A stretch of DNA of 64,000 nucleotides from the NCBI RefSeq assembly GCF_003591655.1, contig NZ_QVRA01000017.1, forward strand, positions 1 to 64,000. The letters are read 5' to 3'. This document shows positions 52,036 through 61,070 of this stretch, piece by piece. A model generated the notes under the pieces. The model made no database searches and was not told the DNA's origin. It was given only the letters and a program-made list of their open reading frames with translations. The position numbers and the translations under genes are program-made. Position 1 is the stretch's first letter. Every line of letters begins with the position of its first letter. This stretch comes from Sphingobium terrigena (lineage in GTDB: Bacteria; Pseudomonadota; Alphaproteobacteria; Sphingomonadales; Sphingomonadaceae).

Positions 52036-54411
52036 ATGTCATATCGCAAGACGCTGAGGCTGGGACTGCTGTCCGCCACGATGATGACCAGTGCGGCCCT
52101 TGCCGCACCCGCGCTGGCGCAGGACACGCCCGCCGCCGCCGAAGCCGACAGCGACGTCATCGTCGTCACCGGCACCCGCCGCAGCACCACGCTGATGGAA
52201 ACGCCGATCAATATTGCCGCCGTCGGGGCGGAGCAGCTGGCAAACGAACGGATCGACGATATTCGCGACATCGCGGCCTTCACGCCGGGCATCACCATCA
52301 CCGATACCGGTCCCTATGGCGCGGGAAACATCGTGATGCGCGGTCTGTCGGCCAGCGATACCAGCTCGACTGGCGGTAACAGCGACACCGCGATCGGCAT
52401 CTATCTGGGCGATGTTCCGCTCTACACCGATTACAAGCTGATCGATCTGGAGCGCGTGGAAACCCTTTTGGGGCCACAGGGCACGCTTTACGGTCTTGGC
52501 ACGCTGGCCGGTGCGATCCGCTACATGCCCAATCGGCCCGATCCGACCAAATTCAGTGGCGAAGCCTATGGCCGTCTCTATGATGTCGCGCACAGCAAGG
52601 GGCTGGGCTATGTGGCCTATGGCGTGCTGAACGTACCGATTGTCGCGGACTCGATCGCCTTCCGCACCGTCACCGGCTATTATTATGATCCCGGCTTCAT
52701 AGACTATCCCTTCCTACTGAAACAGCCCGGCGTATCGCTGCCGCAGCCGGGTCCGGTGTCCAATCCGATGGGCAGCGACGCCGACAAGAACGCAAATTTC
52801 GCGGGCAAGAAGGATCTGAACTTTGAAAAGACCTTCACCAGCCGCAACCAGCTGGGCTATGTCGGCACGGATTTTGAGGCCTATTTCACCTACGCCTTTC
52901 AGCAGACCAAGACCAACGGGCGTCAGGCGACGGGCGGCAATGTCGTGGGCGAAGGCAAATATGAAGGCCCATGGCGTTCGGAGGAGCCGTCCAAGCGTAC
53001 ATCGCACCTGATCTCGCTCGAAATGCAGGGTAATGTTGCCGACGTTGCGCAGGTCGTGTTCGTCTCTGCCTATACCAACAAGAAGCGGCGCAGCTCGATC
53101 GACGTCACCGATCTGCTGATCGACCTTGATTATGACTATGAACTCTTCCCGTCCTTCTCCGGCTACACCAGGTCGCGTGGAACCGACGAGCAATATAATC
53201 AGGAAGTCCGCCTGGTTTCCACCCATGGCGGGCCATTCAGCTGGGTAGTGGGCGGCTTCTGGAACAGGCAGAGTAGCGATTCCGATTATCGTGAAATCGT
53301 ACCGGGCTATCCGGCCTATGCCGGTATCGACCGACCCGACGAAGTCGAATATGCGTCTTATGTGAACACCAAGCTCGACGAAAAGGCGGTCTTTGGCGAA
53401 GGCAGCTTCAAGATCACGCCGGAGTGGCAGGTGACAGCGGGCATCCGCTATTTCAAATATAAGGCCGATGTCATTGGCGGCACGGCGCTGCCGCTGTTCC
53501 AGACTTTTCCAGCCATCAACTTTCGTTCGCGCGCTGGCACGACCGGTCAGGATGGCACTGTCTGGAAATTCAACACATCCTACAACATTACGCCGGACCT
53601 GATGGTCTGGGGGACTTACTCGAAGGGCTATCGTATTGGCGGCGTAAACCGCGTCGCCCCCTGCGTCCTGCCGCTCCCGCCTGGCCAAAATCTCTGTGCG
53701 CTTGAAAACGAGCTGTTTTATGGCCCGGACAAGGTTAAAAACGCCGAAATTGGCGTGAGGGCGCAACTGTTCGATCGCAAATTGTCAATGAGCCTCTCAG
53801 CGTTCAAGATCAAATGGAACGGCATCCAATTGGACGGCCAGACCGTCAACGGCGCGATCGGCATCATTACCAACGGCGGCGCGGCGGAATCCAAGGGGAT
53901 CGATTTCTCCTTCGATGCCCGACCGATCGAGGGGCTGAGCATCCGCGGCAATTACAGCTATCTGGACGCCAAGCTGACCGAAAGCGTGACACAATTGCTG
54001 TCTATCCAAGGCGGCGCATTAGTCGATGTGTTCGCCGGCGGTCGCCTGCCTGGTTCAACCAAGAATAGTGGCGCGATCGGTGTGACCTATGAAATGCCGA
54101 TGGGCGACAATGCGCTGGTTCTGGGCTGGACGACCACCTATTCGGGCGGCATCTACAGCCGTCCGGGTCTGCGCGGCGGCGGCGAGCGTATTCCCTCCTA
54201 CACAATGAGCCGGGCGAACATCACGTACAAGACCGACGTTTATGAAATCGGCCTGTTCGCGAACAACATCTTCGACAAATATGCCATCACCGGGATCGGC
54301 AACGACCTGACCCGCTACGGTCTGGTCAATGACGGGGTGATCTATCGCGGCTATGCGCAATCTGTCGCGCAACCCCGCGTGCTCGGTATCGAAAGCCGGG
54401 TCCGGTTCTGA
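52036..54411 (+). CDS. TonB-dependent outer-membrane receptor
   Basis: A 791-residue receptor. The signal peptide ends ALAAPALAQ, the TonB-box-like motif is DVIVVTGTRR at about 40-49, and the plug contains FTPGITITDTGPYGAGNIVMRGLSA and LLGPQGTLYGLGTLAGAIRYMPNRP. The barrel closes with RVLGIESRVRF. The ATG at 52036 has AAGGGGA and yields a normal signal peptide; an in-frame ATG at 52000 also has a good ribosome site. It shares a two-site control region with the divergent exported ureohydrolases, so it is the best candidate for uptake of their substrate through the outer membrane. Confidence 0.94.
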   Translation: MSYRKTLRLGLLSATMMTSAALAAPALAQDTPAAAEADSDVIVVTGTRRSTTLMETPINIAAVGAEQLANERIDDIRDIAAFTPGITITDTGPYGAGNIVMRGLSASDTSSTGGNSDTAIGIYLGDVPLYTDYKLIDLERVETLLGPQGTLYGLGTLAGAIRYMPNRPDPTKFSGEAYGRLYDVAHSKGLGYVAYGVLNVPIVADSIAFRTVTGYYYDPGFIDYPFLLKQPGVSLPQPGPVSNPMGSDADKNANFAGKKDLNFEKTFTSRNQLGYVGTDFEAYFTYAFQQTKTNGRQATGGNVVGEGKYEGPWRSEEPSKRTSHLISLEMQGNVADVAQVVFVSAYTNKKRRSSIDVTDLLIDLDYDYELFPSFSGYTRSRGTDEQYNQEVRLVSTHGGPFSWVVGGFWNRQSSDSDYREIVPGYPAYAGIDRPDEVEYASYVNTKLDEKAVFGEGSFKITPEWQVTAGIRYFKYKADVIGGTALPLFQTFPAINFRSRAGTTGQDGTVWKFNTSYNITPDLMVWGTYSKGYRIGGVNRVAPCVLPLPPGQNLCALENELFYGPDKVKNAEIGVRAQLFDRKLSMSLSAFKIKWNGIQLDGQTVNGAIGIITNGGAAESKGIDFSFDARPIEGLSIRGNYSYLDAKLTESVTQLLSIQGGALVDVFAGGRLPGSTKNSGAIGVTYEMPMGDNALVLGWTTTYSGGIYSRPGLRGGGERIPSYTMSRANITYKTDVYEIGLFANNIFDKYAITGIGNDLTRYGLVNDGVIYRGYAQSVAQPRVLGIESRVRF

Positions 54412-54415
54412 TCCG

Positions 54416-54448
54416 TAGGGGCGGCCTTGCATCGGCAGGTCGCCCCTA
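54416..54448. terminator. Hairpin between convergent genes
   Basis: TAGGGGCG (54416-54423) and CGCCCCTA (54441-54448) can pair, with additional GGCC/GGTC contacts inside. The plus strand continues TTCTATCTC, so it is a modest terminator for the receptor gene. The right arm contains the stop codon of the convergent gene. Confidence 0.5.
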
Positions 54449-56011
54449 TTCTATCTCTATCCCTTGGCTTCCCAGCCAATCGCGCACCGGGGCCAGCGCG
54501 ACGACATGCGCTTTCCAGCGCGCCACGGCATCGGCGTTGATCGGCCTGCGGACCTGCGCGGCGCTGGGGGTGGCGACGGCGGCCTGATTTTCGTGGAAGG
54601 ACAGGCAGGCCGCGTCCCATGCAAGCCCGCAATGGGTCAATAGCTGGCGTGTCTGCCCTTCCTGATCCGCGACCAGCGCTTCATAGGAAAGCTCTAGCAC
54701 CCGGCCGGGAAACAGCCGTTCCCATAGCGCCATCAACCGATCGAAGCGCACATAATAGCGGGCGATGTCCATAGGATCGTAGCTATAGGCATAATAGGCC
54801 GACTGGCTGGCGAAGAGATTTTTATAATTGCTCCACAGCGTGTCCATCGGGTGGCGGCGCAGGCAGACGATCCGCGCCTGTGGCAGGGCGTGCAATATGT
54901 GGCCGATATAGAGGAAATTGGCGGGCAGCTTGTCGATGAAGTGGGGCTTGCCCGGCGGGCGATGATGGCTGGCGCGGGCCATATAGGCTTGGGCGATCGC
55001 TGCCGGATCGGCCGCAGCGCTGGCCGCGATCGTTTCCGGGTCGATCACCAGTCGCGACCTTGTGCCAGCCAGTTGCTTGACGGCCAGCGGCATCGCCTGC
55101 AATTCGCCCGCTGACCCGACGTCTGGATGGGATGACAATATCCGGTCCACCAATGTCGTGCCGGTGCGCGGCATCCCGACGATGAAGAGCGGCGCGTCCT
55201 CCGCCAGCCCCGCACCCCACCCGCGCGGCGGCCCATCGCCAAACAGCCGCTCGATGGCGTCGAAAATCGCGGCGTCCTGCGCAAAATCATAGCCGATGGC
55301 GCGTTTATGCGCGGCATTGGCCTGGCTCAGATGGGCAAAGGCGGCGGGCGCATCGCCCAGATCCTCCGCCTCTTTGGCCAGCGCATAGCGAATGCGCAGA
55401 GCATCGTCTGGGCGGGTCGCGGCGTTCAGCGCCGCCTCCAGCCGGGGGACATGGTTGGCTGCTTTCGTCTGGCGCGACAGGATGGCGAGCGCATAATGGG
55501 CGCGGGCATGGCCGGGATCGGCGGACAGGATCGCCTCATACTGGTCCCGCGCTGCCTCCACACGCCCGGTAAAGCCGCAGGCAGCGGCGAGATTGTAACG
55601 ATAATCGAGATTGTCCGGTTCGCCGGCCACGGCGGCCTCGAACGGCGGCACCGACGCTTCATGGTCGCCCAGCCGCGCCAGCACGCAGCCGATCGTATCG
55701 GACGTCAGCGCATCCGCCCCGCCCAGCGCCAGCGCCTGCCGCGCTGCCTGCCCCGCCTCGCCATCGCGGCGCAGCAGGGTCAGCAGCCTTGCATATTGCG
55801 CCAGATGTTCCGCCACCGGCCCGCGTGCTACCGCCTGCTCCAGCATCGGCAGCGCCTTGGCCACCTGCCCCGCTTCCGCTGCCGCCAGCCCCAGCAGGAA
55901 GAAGCCGGCGGGCTGGTCGGGATGCGTCATCGCCAGTTGCTGCGCCGCCTGCGCCGCCTGCGCCAGATCGCCCCGCGCCAGTGCCGCGCGCGCCCGCGCC
56001 TCCAGGCTCAT
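54446..56011 (-). CDS. TPR-repeat sulfotransferase-family protein
   Basis: A 521-residue protein built like the one at 28261-30291 but with a shorter repeat region. TPR-like helices fill residues 1 to about 260; the sulfotransferase domain begins with the PAPS loop FIVGMPRTGTTLVDRILSSH near 275 and has FIDKLPANFLYIGHILHALPQARIVCLRRHP. No signal peptide. It starts inside the stop of the HupE/UreJ gene (ATGA), so it is part of a PPIase-HupE/UreJ-sulfotransferase operon under a regulon element. The acceptor substrate is unknown. Confidence 0.86.
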   Translation of the reverse strand: MSLEARARAALARGDLAQAAQAAQQLAMTHPDQPAGFFLLGLAAAEAGQVAKALPMLEQAVARGPVAEHLAQYARLLTLLRRDGEAGQAARQALALGGADALTSDTIGCVLARLGDHEASVPPFEAAVAGEPDNLDYRYNLAAACGFTGRVEAARDQYEAILSADPGHARAHYALAILSRQTKAANHVPRLEAALNAATRPDDALRIRYALAKEAEDLGDAPAAFAHLSQANAAHKRAIGYDFAQDAAIFDAIERLFGDGPPRGWGAGLAEDAPLFIVGMPRTGTTLVDRILSSHPDVGSAGELQAMPLAVKQLAGTRSRLVIDPETIAASAAADPAAIAQAYMARASHHRPPGKPHFIDKLPANFLYIGHILHALPQARIVCLRRHPMDTLWSNYKNLFASQSAYYAYSYDPMDIARYYVRFDRLMALWERLFPGRVLELSYEALVADQEGQTRQLLTHCGLAWDAACLSFHENQAAVATPSAAQVRRPINADAVARWKAHVVALAPVRDWLGSQGIEIE

Positions 56012-57009
56012 GCCGCCCCCAAGGTGAAGCCCACCACCCGTTCGATCATCCAGAAACAGCCGACAATCCCCGCGCCATAGAGCGCCGCCTGCCGCACCAT
56101 CTGCTGCCGGTCGAAAATTGCGGCAAGCTTCATGACGCCCAGCACGCAGCCGACGAAGAATAGCTGCCCCAGTTCCACCCCGCCATTGAAGAAGAGAAGC
56201 CCCGGCAGCCGCTCCTGCGGCGCTACGCCCAGTTCGCGCAAAACGGTCGCAAAGCCAAGGCCGTGAAGCAGGCCGAAACTCGCCACCACCGCCAGTTGGC
56301 GGCGTTGTTTACCGGGATCGGGAAGCGCATCGTCGCGGGTGCGGATCGCCTCGCGCGCCATGAAGGCGATGGAGAGCGCGATCACCGCCTCGACCGGCGG
56401 CACCGGCACCGTGACGACATCGAAAAAGGCCAGCGCCAGACTAAGCGAATGGCCAATGGTGAAGGTGGTGACGAGCAAAAGCAGGAAGCGCCCGCGCGCC
56501 AACAGGCAGAGGCACAGCACGAAGGCGAGATGGTCCCAGCCACCCAGAATGTGGACGATCCCCTCCCATGTATAATCGACCGCAATCTCTGGCAGCGCCC
56601 GTTCGCGCGCCGCGACCGCGCCGATTGGCAGCGACAGGCTGTCGCCGTCGGGCTGGAGCGCCTGCTGGACGCGGGTGCCGGTCGCGGTGGAGAGGAACGT
56701 GCCGCCATCGACTGCCCAAGGGGTGACAATGACGTCATCGGGGGCAATGGCGCGGTCGCAGGCGATGGTGATGGCATAGCGGGTGACGGTCGCCTCATTG
56801 AGCCGTTCGCGCGCCGTTTCCCGGCACCCGTCGGGCAGACCGAGCGGTGCATTGCTGGCCAGCACGGAGGGGATGGAGGCGCTGAGGTCAAAGCTGCCGG
56901 GGTCGATGCCCGGCTGGATGCTATAGTCGCCGACCCGGAATATATCCGCCTGTGCCGGGGCGGCCAGGCCCAGCAGCGCAATGGCCAGCCAGAACGCGCG
57001 AACCAGCAT
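56008..57009 (-). CDS. HupE/UreJ_2-family membrane protein (second copy)
   Basis: A 333-residue homologue of the protein at 39665-40663, with the same layout: signal peptide (AIALLGLAAPAQA) followed by ADIF, a periplasmic domain, and membrane helices with GGWDHLAFVLCLCLLARGRF, TIGHSLSLALAFFDVV and GLLHGLGFATVLRELG. Both proteins share the ADIF start after cleavage and an ERV.GF end. It begins 1 nt after the PPIase stop. A nickel or cobalt transport role is suggested only by the family name. Confidence 0.85.
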   Translation of the reverse strand: MLVRAFWLAIALLGLAAPAQADIFRVGDYSIQPGIDPGSFDLSASIPSVLASNAPLGLPDGCRETARERLNEATVTRYAITIACDRAIAPDDVIVTPWAVDGGTFLSTATGTRVQQALQPDGDSLSLPIGAVAARERALPEIAVDYTWEGIVHILGGWDHLAFVLCLCLLARGRFLLLLVTTFTIGHSLSLALAFFDVVTVPVPPVEAVIALSIAFMAREAIRTRDDALPDPGKQRRQLAVVASFGLLHGLGFATVLRELGVAPQERLPGLLFFNGGVELGQLFFVGCVLGVMKLAAIFDRQQMVRQAALYGAGIVGCFWMIERVVGFTLGAA

Positions 57010-57010
57010 A

Positions 57011-57814
57011 TTATGGCTCCACCCGGATATGATAGCGATCCTCCAGCCGGGCGACTTCCTTGTCCACCCGCGTGCCGGTTTCCGCCGCCAGATAATCCTG
57101 CTTCACCTGATCGCGCACTGCCGGATAGGGGAGCATCGCCACGCCCCCCCGGTCCCGCACCCGCGCAAAATGCCAGCCACGGGTCGATCGGAGCGGGCCG
57201 ATCCATGTGCCTGTCTGCGCCTTGTTCACCGCGTCAAGGAAGGGCGCGCCGAACATGCCGCGCAGCATCGACACACCATAATCGGGCAGGTCATGCCCCA
57301 TCCAGAAATCATCGCCGTTCACCGTCCCGCCGAATTGCAGCCGTGCGAGCAACGCCGGGGCATTGGCAGGCGCTTTTTCAAAAAACACATGGGTAAGCGA
57401 CAGGCGCGGTTCGGCGCGATAGAGGTCGCGATGGGTGGCATAATAGCCGATCAGTTGATCTTCGCTCGGCTCAGGCGGCGCACCGGCGATCAGGAAGCGG
57501 ACGCGGTCGATCAGCCGCTGCTTGGTGGTCTTGTCGGTCATGTGCATCCCACGATCCACCGCTTCACGGAACAGCAGTTCGTCGGCGATATAATCGTGAA
57601 TAAGTTTGGCTTTGGCGGCCGCGTCGGGTGCCTTGCCCGCCATCATCGCATAATCGTCGGACAGGATTTGCTGCACCGATCGCGGCACCTCTATCGTGTC
57701 GCGCCGGGCGGTGACCGCCCAGTAGAGCAGGAAGATCGCCCCCGCCACGGCCAGAAAGACGATGAACGGATCGCGGGCGGCGATCCCGCGCAGCATGGCA
57801 ACCAGTCGGCGCAT
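57011..57814 (-). CDS. Membrane-anchored parvulin-type peptidyl-prolyl isomerase (second copy)
   Basis: A 267-residue homologue of the protein at 38824-39681: one N-terminal helix (IVFLAVAGAIFLLYWAV), then IADELLFREAVDRGMHMTDKTTKQRLIDRVRFLIAGAPPEPSED-type helical region around residues 75-115, and a parvulin end GPLRSTRGWHFARVRDR. It leads the operon with HupE/UreJ and sulfotransferase genes. A palindromic regulon element lies 77 bp upstream of the ATG at 57814. Confidence 0.87.
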   Translation of the reverse strand: MRRLVAMLRGIAARDPFIVFLAVAGAIFLLYWAVTARRDTIEVPRSVQQILSDDYAMMAGKAPDAAAKAKLIHDYIADELLFREAVDRGMHMTDKTTKQRLIDRVRFLIAGAPPEPSEDQLIGYYATHRDLYRAEPRLSLTHVFFEKAPANAPALLARLQFGGTVNGDDFWMGHDLPDYGVSMLRGMFGAPFLDAVNKAQTGTWIGPLRSTRGWHFARVRDRGGVAMLPYPAVRDQVKQDYLAAETGTRVDKEVARLEDRYHIRVEP

Positions 57815-58268
57815 CAGCGCAACACCCTTTCACATGCGCCCGGCAGGCAGGCGTCGATGCCGGTTATGACGAGGCGCTGGATGCGTCCCTCTACGTCAAA
57901 TGACGCATGGGTTGGGGGCAGAGCGGCGCGACGGCCGCACGACCAGCGGGTTACGTATGGCGAGGCGGAGGATGGCTGGTCCATCCGATCAGGTAGAACA
58001 GAGGAAATGCTGCATTGGAAGGGTGATGAAGGGAGGCAAGGTCGGAATTTATTCCCCTCCTGCTATCGGGACCGGGATCAAGGTTCGCTTCTGATCGCCA
58101 TCCGCCAATTACCAACTCCGTCATCCCGACGTAGTTCAGGATCCATTGGCTCTACCTCTGCGCAAAATGCGCAAAGGTTGCGTGAATGGATCCCGAATCA
58201 AGTCCGGGATGACGGGGAGTTAGAAACGCCACGCTATCTTCCATGCTTCCCGCTCAAAGGATGTCGCG
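57815..58268. promoter_or_regulatory. Intergenic region with palindromic regulon element at 57892-57908
   Basis: TACGTCAAATGACGCAT at 57892-57908 is identical over 17 bp to the element between urtA and the first PPIase. Read toward the second PPIase (minus strand) a CATAAC box follows about 22 nt away. TTACGTATGG at 57951-57960 may be an additional half site. The rest of the 454-bp gap holds a dispersed inverted repeat (58113-58221) and no supportable gene. Confidence 0.65.
58113..58221. repeat. Imperfect dispersed inverted repeat
   Basis: The left arm AACTCCGTCATCCCGACGTA and a right arm whose complement begins AACTCCCCGTCATCCCGGAC are inverted around about 35 nt; both continue to GGATCCATT. 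The GTCATCCCG core is common in sphingomonad intergenic repeats. It lies downstream of the molybdenum hydroxylase genes and may end that transcript. Confidence 0.65.
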
Positions 58269-60452
58269 CTACGCGAGCATCTCCGTCGTGACCGGCAGCG
58301 ATCTTATGCGTTTGCCCGTTGCGGCGTGGATGGCGTTGACCAAGGCGGGGATGACCGGGGGCAGCGCGGGTTCGCCCAGGCCGGTGGGGGAATAGTCGGT
58401 CTTGACGAAGTCGACGTGGATGGTGGGGGTGTCGGGGATGCGCTGGAGCGGGTGGGTGTCGAAATTGGCTTGCTCGATCGCGCCTGCGACCTGGGTGATG
58501 ACCTGTCCGGCCAGCGCCTGCCCCAGCCCCTCGATCACCGATCCCTGTACCTGATGCAGCGCATTGATGGGGTTGATGATATGGCTGCCGACATCGCCCG
58601 CGACCCAGACCGTCTTGACCTTTGGCACGCCGTCGGCGACCGCGACCTCCAGTACCTCGGCGAAATAGCCTGCATGGCTGTAATAGAAGGCAAAGCCCTT
58701 GCCCTGCCCTTTTGGCAGCGCCTTGCGGTTCGCCCAGCCGCCCATGGCCAGCGCCTTTTCGATCACGCCTTTGGCGCGCGCGGTGACGAAGGGGGGACGG
58801 TTGGCACCCTGGCTGACCTGCGCAGTTTTGGACAGGAGTTCGAGCATGAGCGTGGGCAGATCCTTGCCCGCCGCCGCCGCGACTTCGTCCAGAAACGCCT
58901 GATAGACGAAGGCCAGCGCGTTGGAGCCGGGCGCACGCAGCCAGCCGGTGGGCATGTTGGTCGCCAGGAAGCTTTGTTCCAGCAGCACATTGTCCAGAAG
59001 GCCTGCGGGCAGTTCGCCCGGCGACAATTCGGCCGACCGCACCGGCTTGCCATCCTTGCCGAAGGTGATGAAATGATCGTGGAAGGCAGTCAGCGCGCCG
59101 CTTTTGTCGAGCGCCGCGCGGAAGCCGTGCCAGCCCGCCGGACGATAAAAATCGCGGCGCATGTCGTCGGCGCGGGTGAAAAGCAGTTTGACCGGCACAC
59201 CCGGCACTTGCGCGGCAACAAGCGCGGCCTGCACCATATAATCGTTCATCAGCCGCCGCCCGAAACCGCCGCCGATGCGGGTGAAGTTGATGCGGATCTT
59301 CTCCGGCGGCAGATTGAGCGCCTTGGCGACGAGGGCGCGCCCGCTTTCCGGGTTCTGGGTCGGCGCCCAGATTTCGATGGCACCATCCTTGAACAGGGCG
59401 GTGCAATTTTGCGGCTCCAGTGTCGCATGGGCGAGGAAGGGGTAACTGTAATCGGCGGTCACGACCTTGCCCGCCGACGCGAAGGCTGCGTCGATATCGC
59501 CGGTGCGGGTAATGTCGGCGTCTGCCTTGCCCTGCGCGCGGGTCGCGGCCTGCGCGGCGTAACCCTGCGTCGAAAAGTTGGTGACGGCGCTGTCATCCCA
59601 TGCGACTTTCAGCGTTTCGCGCGCCAGATTGGCGGTCCACCAGCTTTTGGCGAGGATCGCGACCCCGTCAAAGCCCGATTCAGGCGTGCCATCGCCCTTG
59701 ATCGTCAGCACATGGGCAATGCCGGGCAGCGCGCGCACCGCGTCCAGATTGGCCGATTTGAAGGTGCCGCCAAAGGCCGGGCAGGTTTCCAGCACCGCAT
59801 AGAGCATGTTCGGCAGCTTGAAATCGATGCCGAACAGCGGCTTGCCCGCGACGATGGCGGGGGTATCGACCCCGCCGATCGACTGGCCGATGATGCGGAA
59901 GCTGGCCGGGTCTTTCAGGGTGAGCGTGGCCGGATCGGGCGGGGATAGTTTCGCCGCCGCGACCGCCAGCGCGGCATAGGGGACCGACTTGCCGGTCTTA
60001 GGATCGGTCACTTTGCCGCTGGCTGTCGTGAGCGTGCCAGCCGCAACGCCCCATTGCGCCGCTGCGGCGGCGACCAGCATCGCCCGCGCCGCTGCGCCTG
60101 CCTGCCGCGTGGGCAGCCATTCGCGCGGGGTCGTGCGGCTGCCGCCTGCGCTTTGGCCGCCGAAAATCTTGGCGTCGGCATGGGTCTGTTCGATGCTGAC
60201 CTGCGCCCAGTCGACGTCCAGTTCCTCTGCAATCAGCATCGGCAGCATCGTCTTGGCACCCTGGCCAATCTCTGCATTTTTCGCGCCGATGATGACGCGA
60301 TTGTCAGGCAGGATGCGGATGAAGGCGTTGAGGATGACCGGGCTGCCGTCCGCGGCCAGCGCCATCGGCACGGCGAGGTCGAACAGCAAACCGCCGCCAG
60401 CGATCAGCGAGGCTGTAATGAAGCCCCGGCGCGAGAGGTTTGCGGCGCTCAT
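58269..60452 (-). CDS. Molybdenum hydroxylase large subunit, IorB type, Tat-exported
   Basis: A 727-residue catalytic subunit of the xanthine-oxidase family, close in layout to isoquinoline 1-oxidoreductase beta and periplasmic aldehyde dehydrogenases. A Tat signal [16 protein letters not shown] opens the protein. Landmarks are [43 protein letters not shown] (molybdopterin contacts) and the catalytic glutamate in [10 protein letters not shown] near the C-terminus. It starts in the stop of the small-subunit gene (ATGA). In this setting, oxidation of aldehydes made by the amine dehydrogenase is a plausible role, but N-heterocycles are equally possible from family alone. Confidence 0.88.
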   Translation of the reverse strand: MSAANLSRRGFITASLIAGGGLLFDLAVPMALAADGSPVILNAFIRILPDNRVIIGAKNAEIGQGAKTMLPMLIAEELDVDWAQVSIEQTHADAKIFGGQSAGGSRTTPREWLPTRQAGAAARAMLVAAAAAQWGVAAGTLTTASGKVTDPKTGKSVPYAALAVAAAKLSPPDPATLTLKDPASFRIIGQSIGGVDTPAIVAGKPLFGIDFKLPNMLYAVLETCPAFGGTFKSANLDAVRALPGIAHVLTIKGDGTPESGFDGVAILAKSWWTANLARETLKVAWDDSAVTNFSTQGYAAQAATRAQGKADADITRTGDIDAAFASAGKVVTADYSYPFLAHATLEPQNCTALFKDGAIEIWAPTQNPESGRALVAKALNLPPEKIRINFTRIGGGFGRRLMNDYMVQAALVAAQVPGVPVKLLFTRADDMRRDFYRPAGWHGFRAALDKSGALTAFHDHFITFGKDGKPVRSAELSPGELPAGLLDNVLLEQSFLATNMPTGWLRAPGSNALAFVYQAFLDEVAAAAGKDLPTLMLELLSKTAQVSQGANRPPFVTARAKGVIEKALAMGGWANRKALPKGQGKGFAFYYSHAGYFAEVLEVAVADGVPKVKTVWVAGDVGSHIINPINALHQVQGSVIEGLGQALAGQVITQVAGAIEQANFDTHPLQRIPDTPTIHVDFVKTDYSPTGLGEPALPPVIPALVNAIHAATGKRIRSLPVTTEMLA

Positions 60453-60901
60453 GCGGCGGCTGCCTTGATCGCGGCGCGGATGCGGACATAGGTGGAGCAG
60501 CGGCACAGATTGCCCATCATCGCGGCGTCAATATCCTCGTCTGTCGGTTTGGGCGTCTGGCTGAGCAGCGCGGTGGCGCTCATGATCTGCCCGGCCTGGC
60601 AATAGCCGCATTGGGGGACGTCCTGCGCGATCCAGCTGGCAGCAATGCGCTTGCCGACATCGGTGGCCGCCGCGCCCTCGATCGTGGTGATCGCCGCGCC
60701 CTTCACATCGCCGAGCAGGGTCTGGCAGGATCGCACCGCCTGCCCGTCGACATGGACGGTGCAGGCGCCGCACAGGCCCGCGCCGCAGCCGAACTTGGTG
60801 CCGACCAGGTCGAAATCCTCGCGCAATACCCATAGCAACGGCTTGGCTGGATCGCCCTCCACCTGCCGCTTCTTGCCATTCACCGTCAGACTGATCGCCA
60901 T
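60449..60901 (-). CDS. Molybdenum hydroxylase [2Fe-2S] small subunit, IorA type
   Basis: A 150-residue iron-sulfur subunit. The plant-ferredoxin-type cluster ligands lie in [20 protein letters not shown] with the fourth cysteine in RSCQT; the second cluster uses CGYCQAG and CRCSTY. The ATG at 60901 matches the family N-terminus ([12 protein letters not shown]). It has no signal and would be co-exported with the Tat-carrying large subunit. No FAD subunit is present, as in IorAB-type enzymes that use cytochromes as acceptors. Confidence 0.93.
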   Translation of the reverse strand: MAISLTVNGKKRQVEGDPAKPLLWVLREDFDLVGTKFGCGAGLCGACTVHVDGQAVRSCQTLLGDVKGAAITTIEGAAATDVGKRIAASWIAQDVPQCGYCQAGQIMSATALLSQTPKPTDEDIDAAMMGNLCRCSTYVRIRAAIKAAAA

Positions 60902-60992
60902 CTCGCCCACCTTAGACTGTATCGCGCGCATTAGAGGCTGATCGGCAGGCATCTGTCCAGTCGGTTCAGGCAGCAACCGCAACGAACAAAGC

Positions 60993-61035
60993 TACGTCAA
61001 TCGCCCCATTGGTGGAGCATGAATCACGCCCTAGC
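60993..61035 (+). promoter_or_regulatory. Regulon promoter for the third exported ureohydrolase
   Basis: TACGTCAATCGCCCCAT at 60993-61009 is followed after exactly 20 nt by CCTAGC at 61030-61035, continuing CTTTGG. The divergent IorA gene starts 92 bp to the left and may share the element, though no good -10 box is visible in that direction. Confidence 0.75.
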
Positions 61036-61070
61036 CTTTGGCGCGACGCAGCAATCGGGGGCAGGACTGT

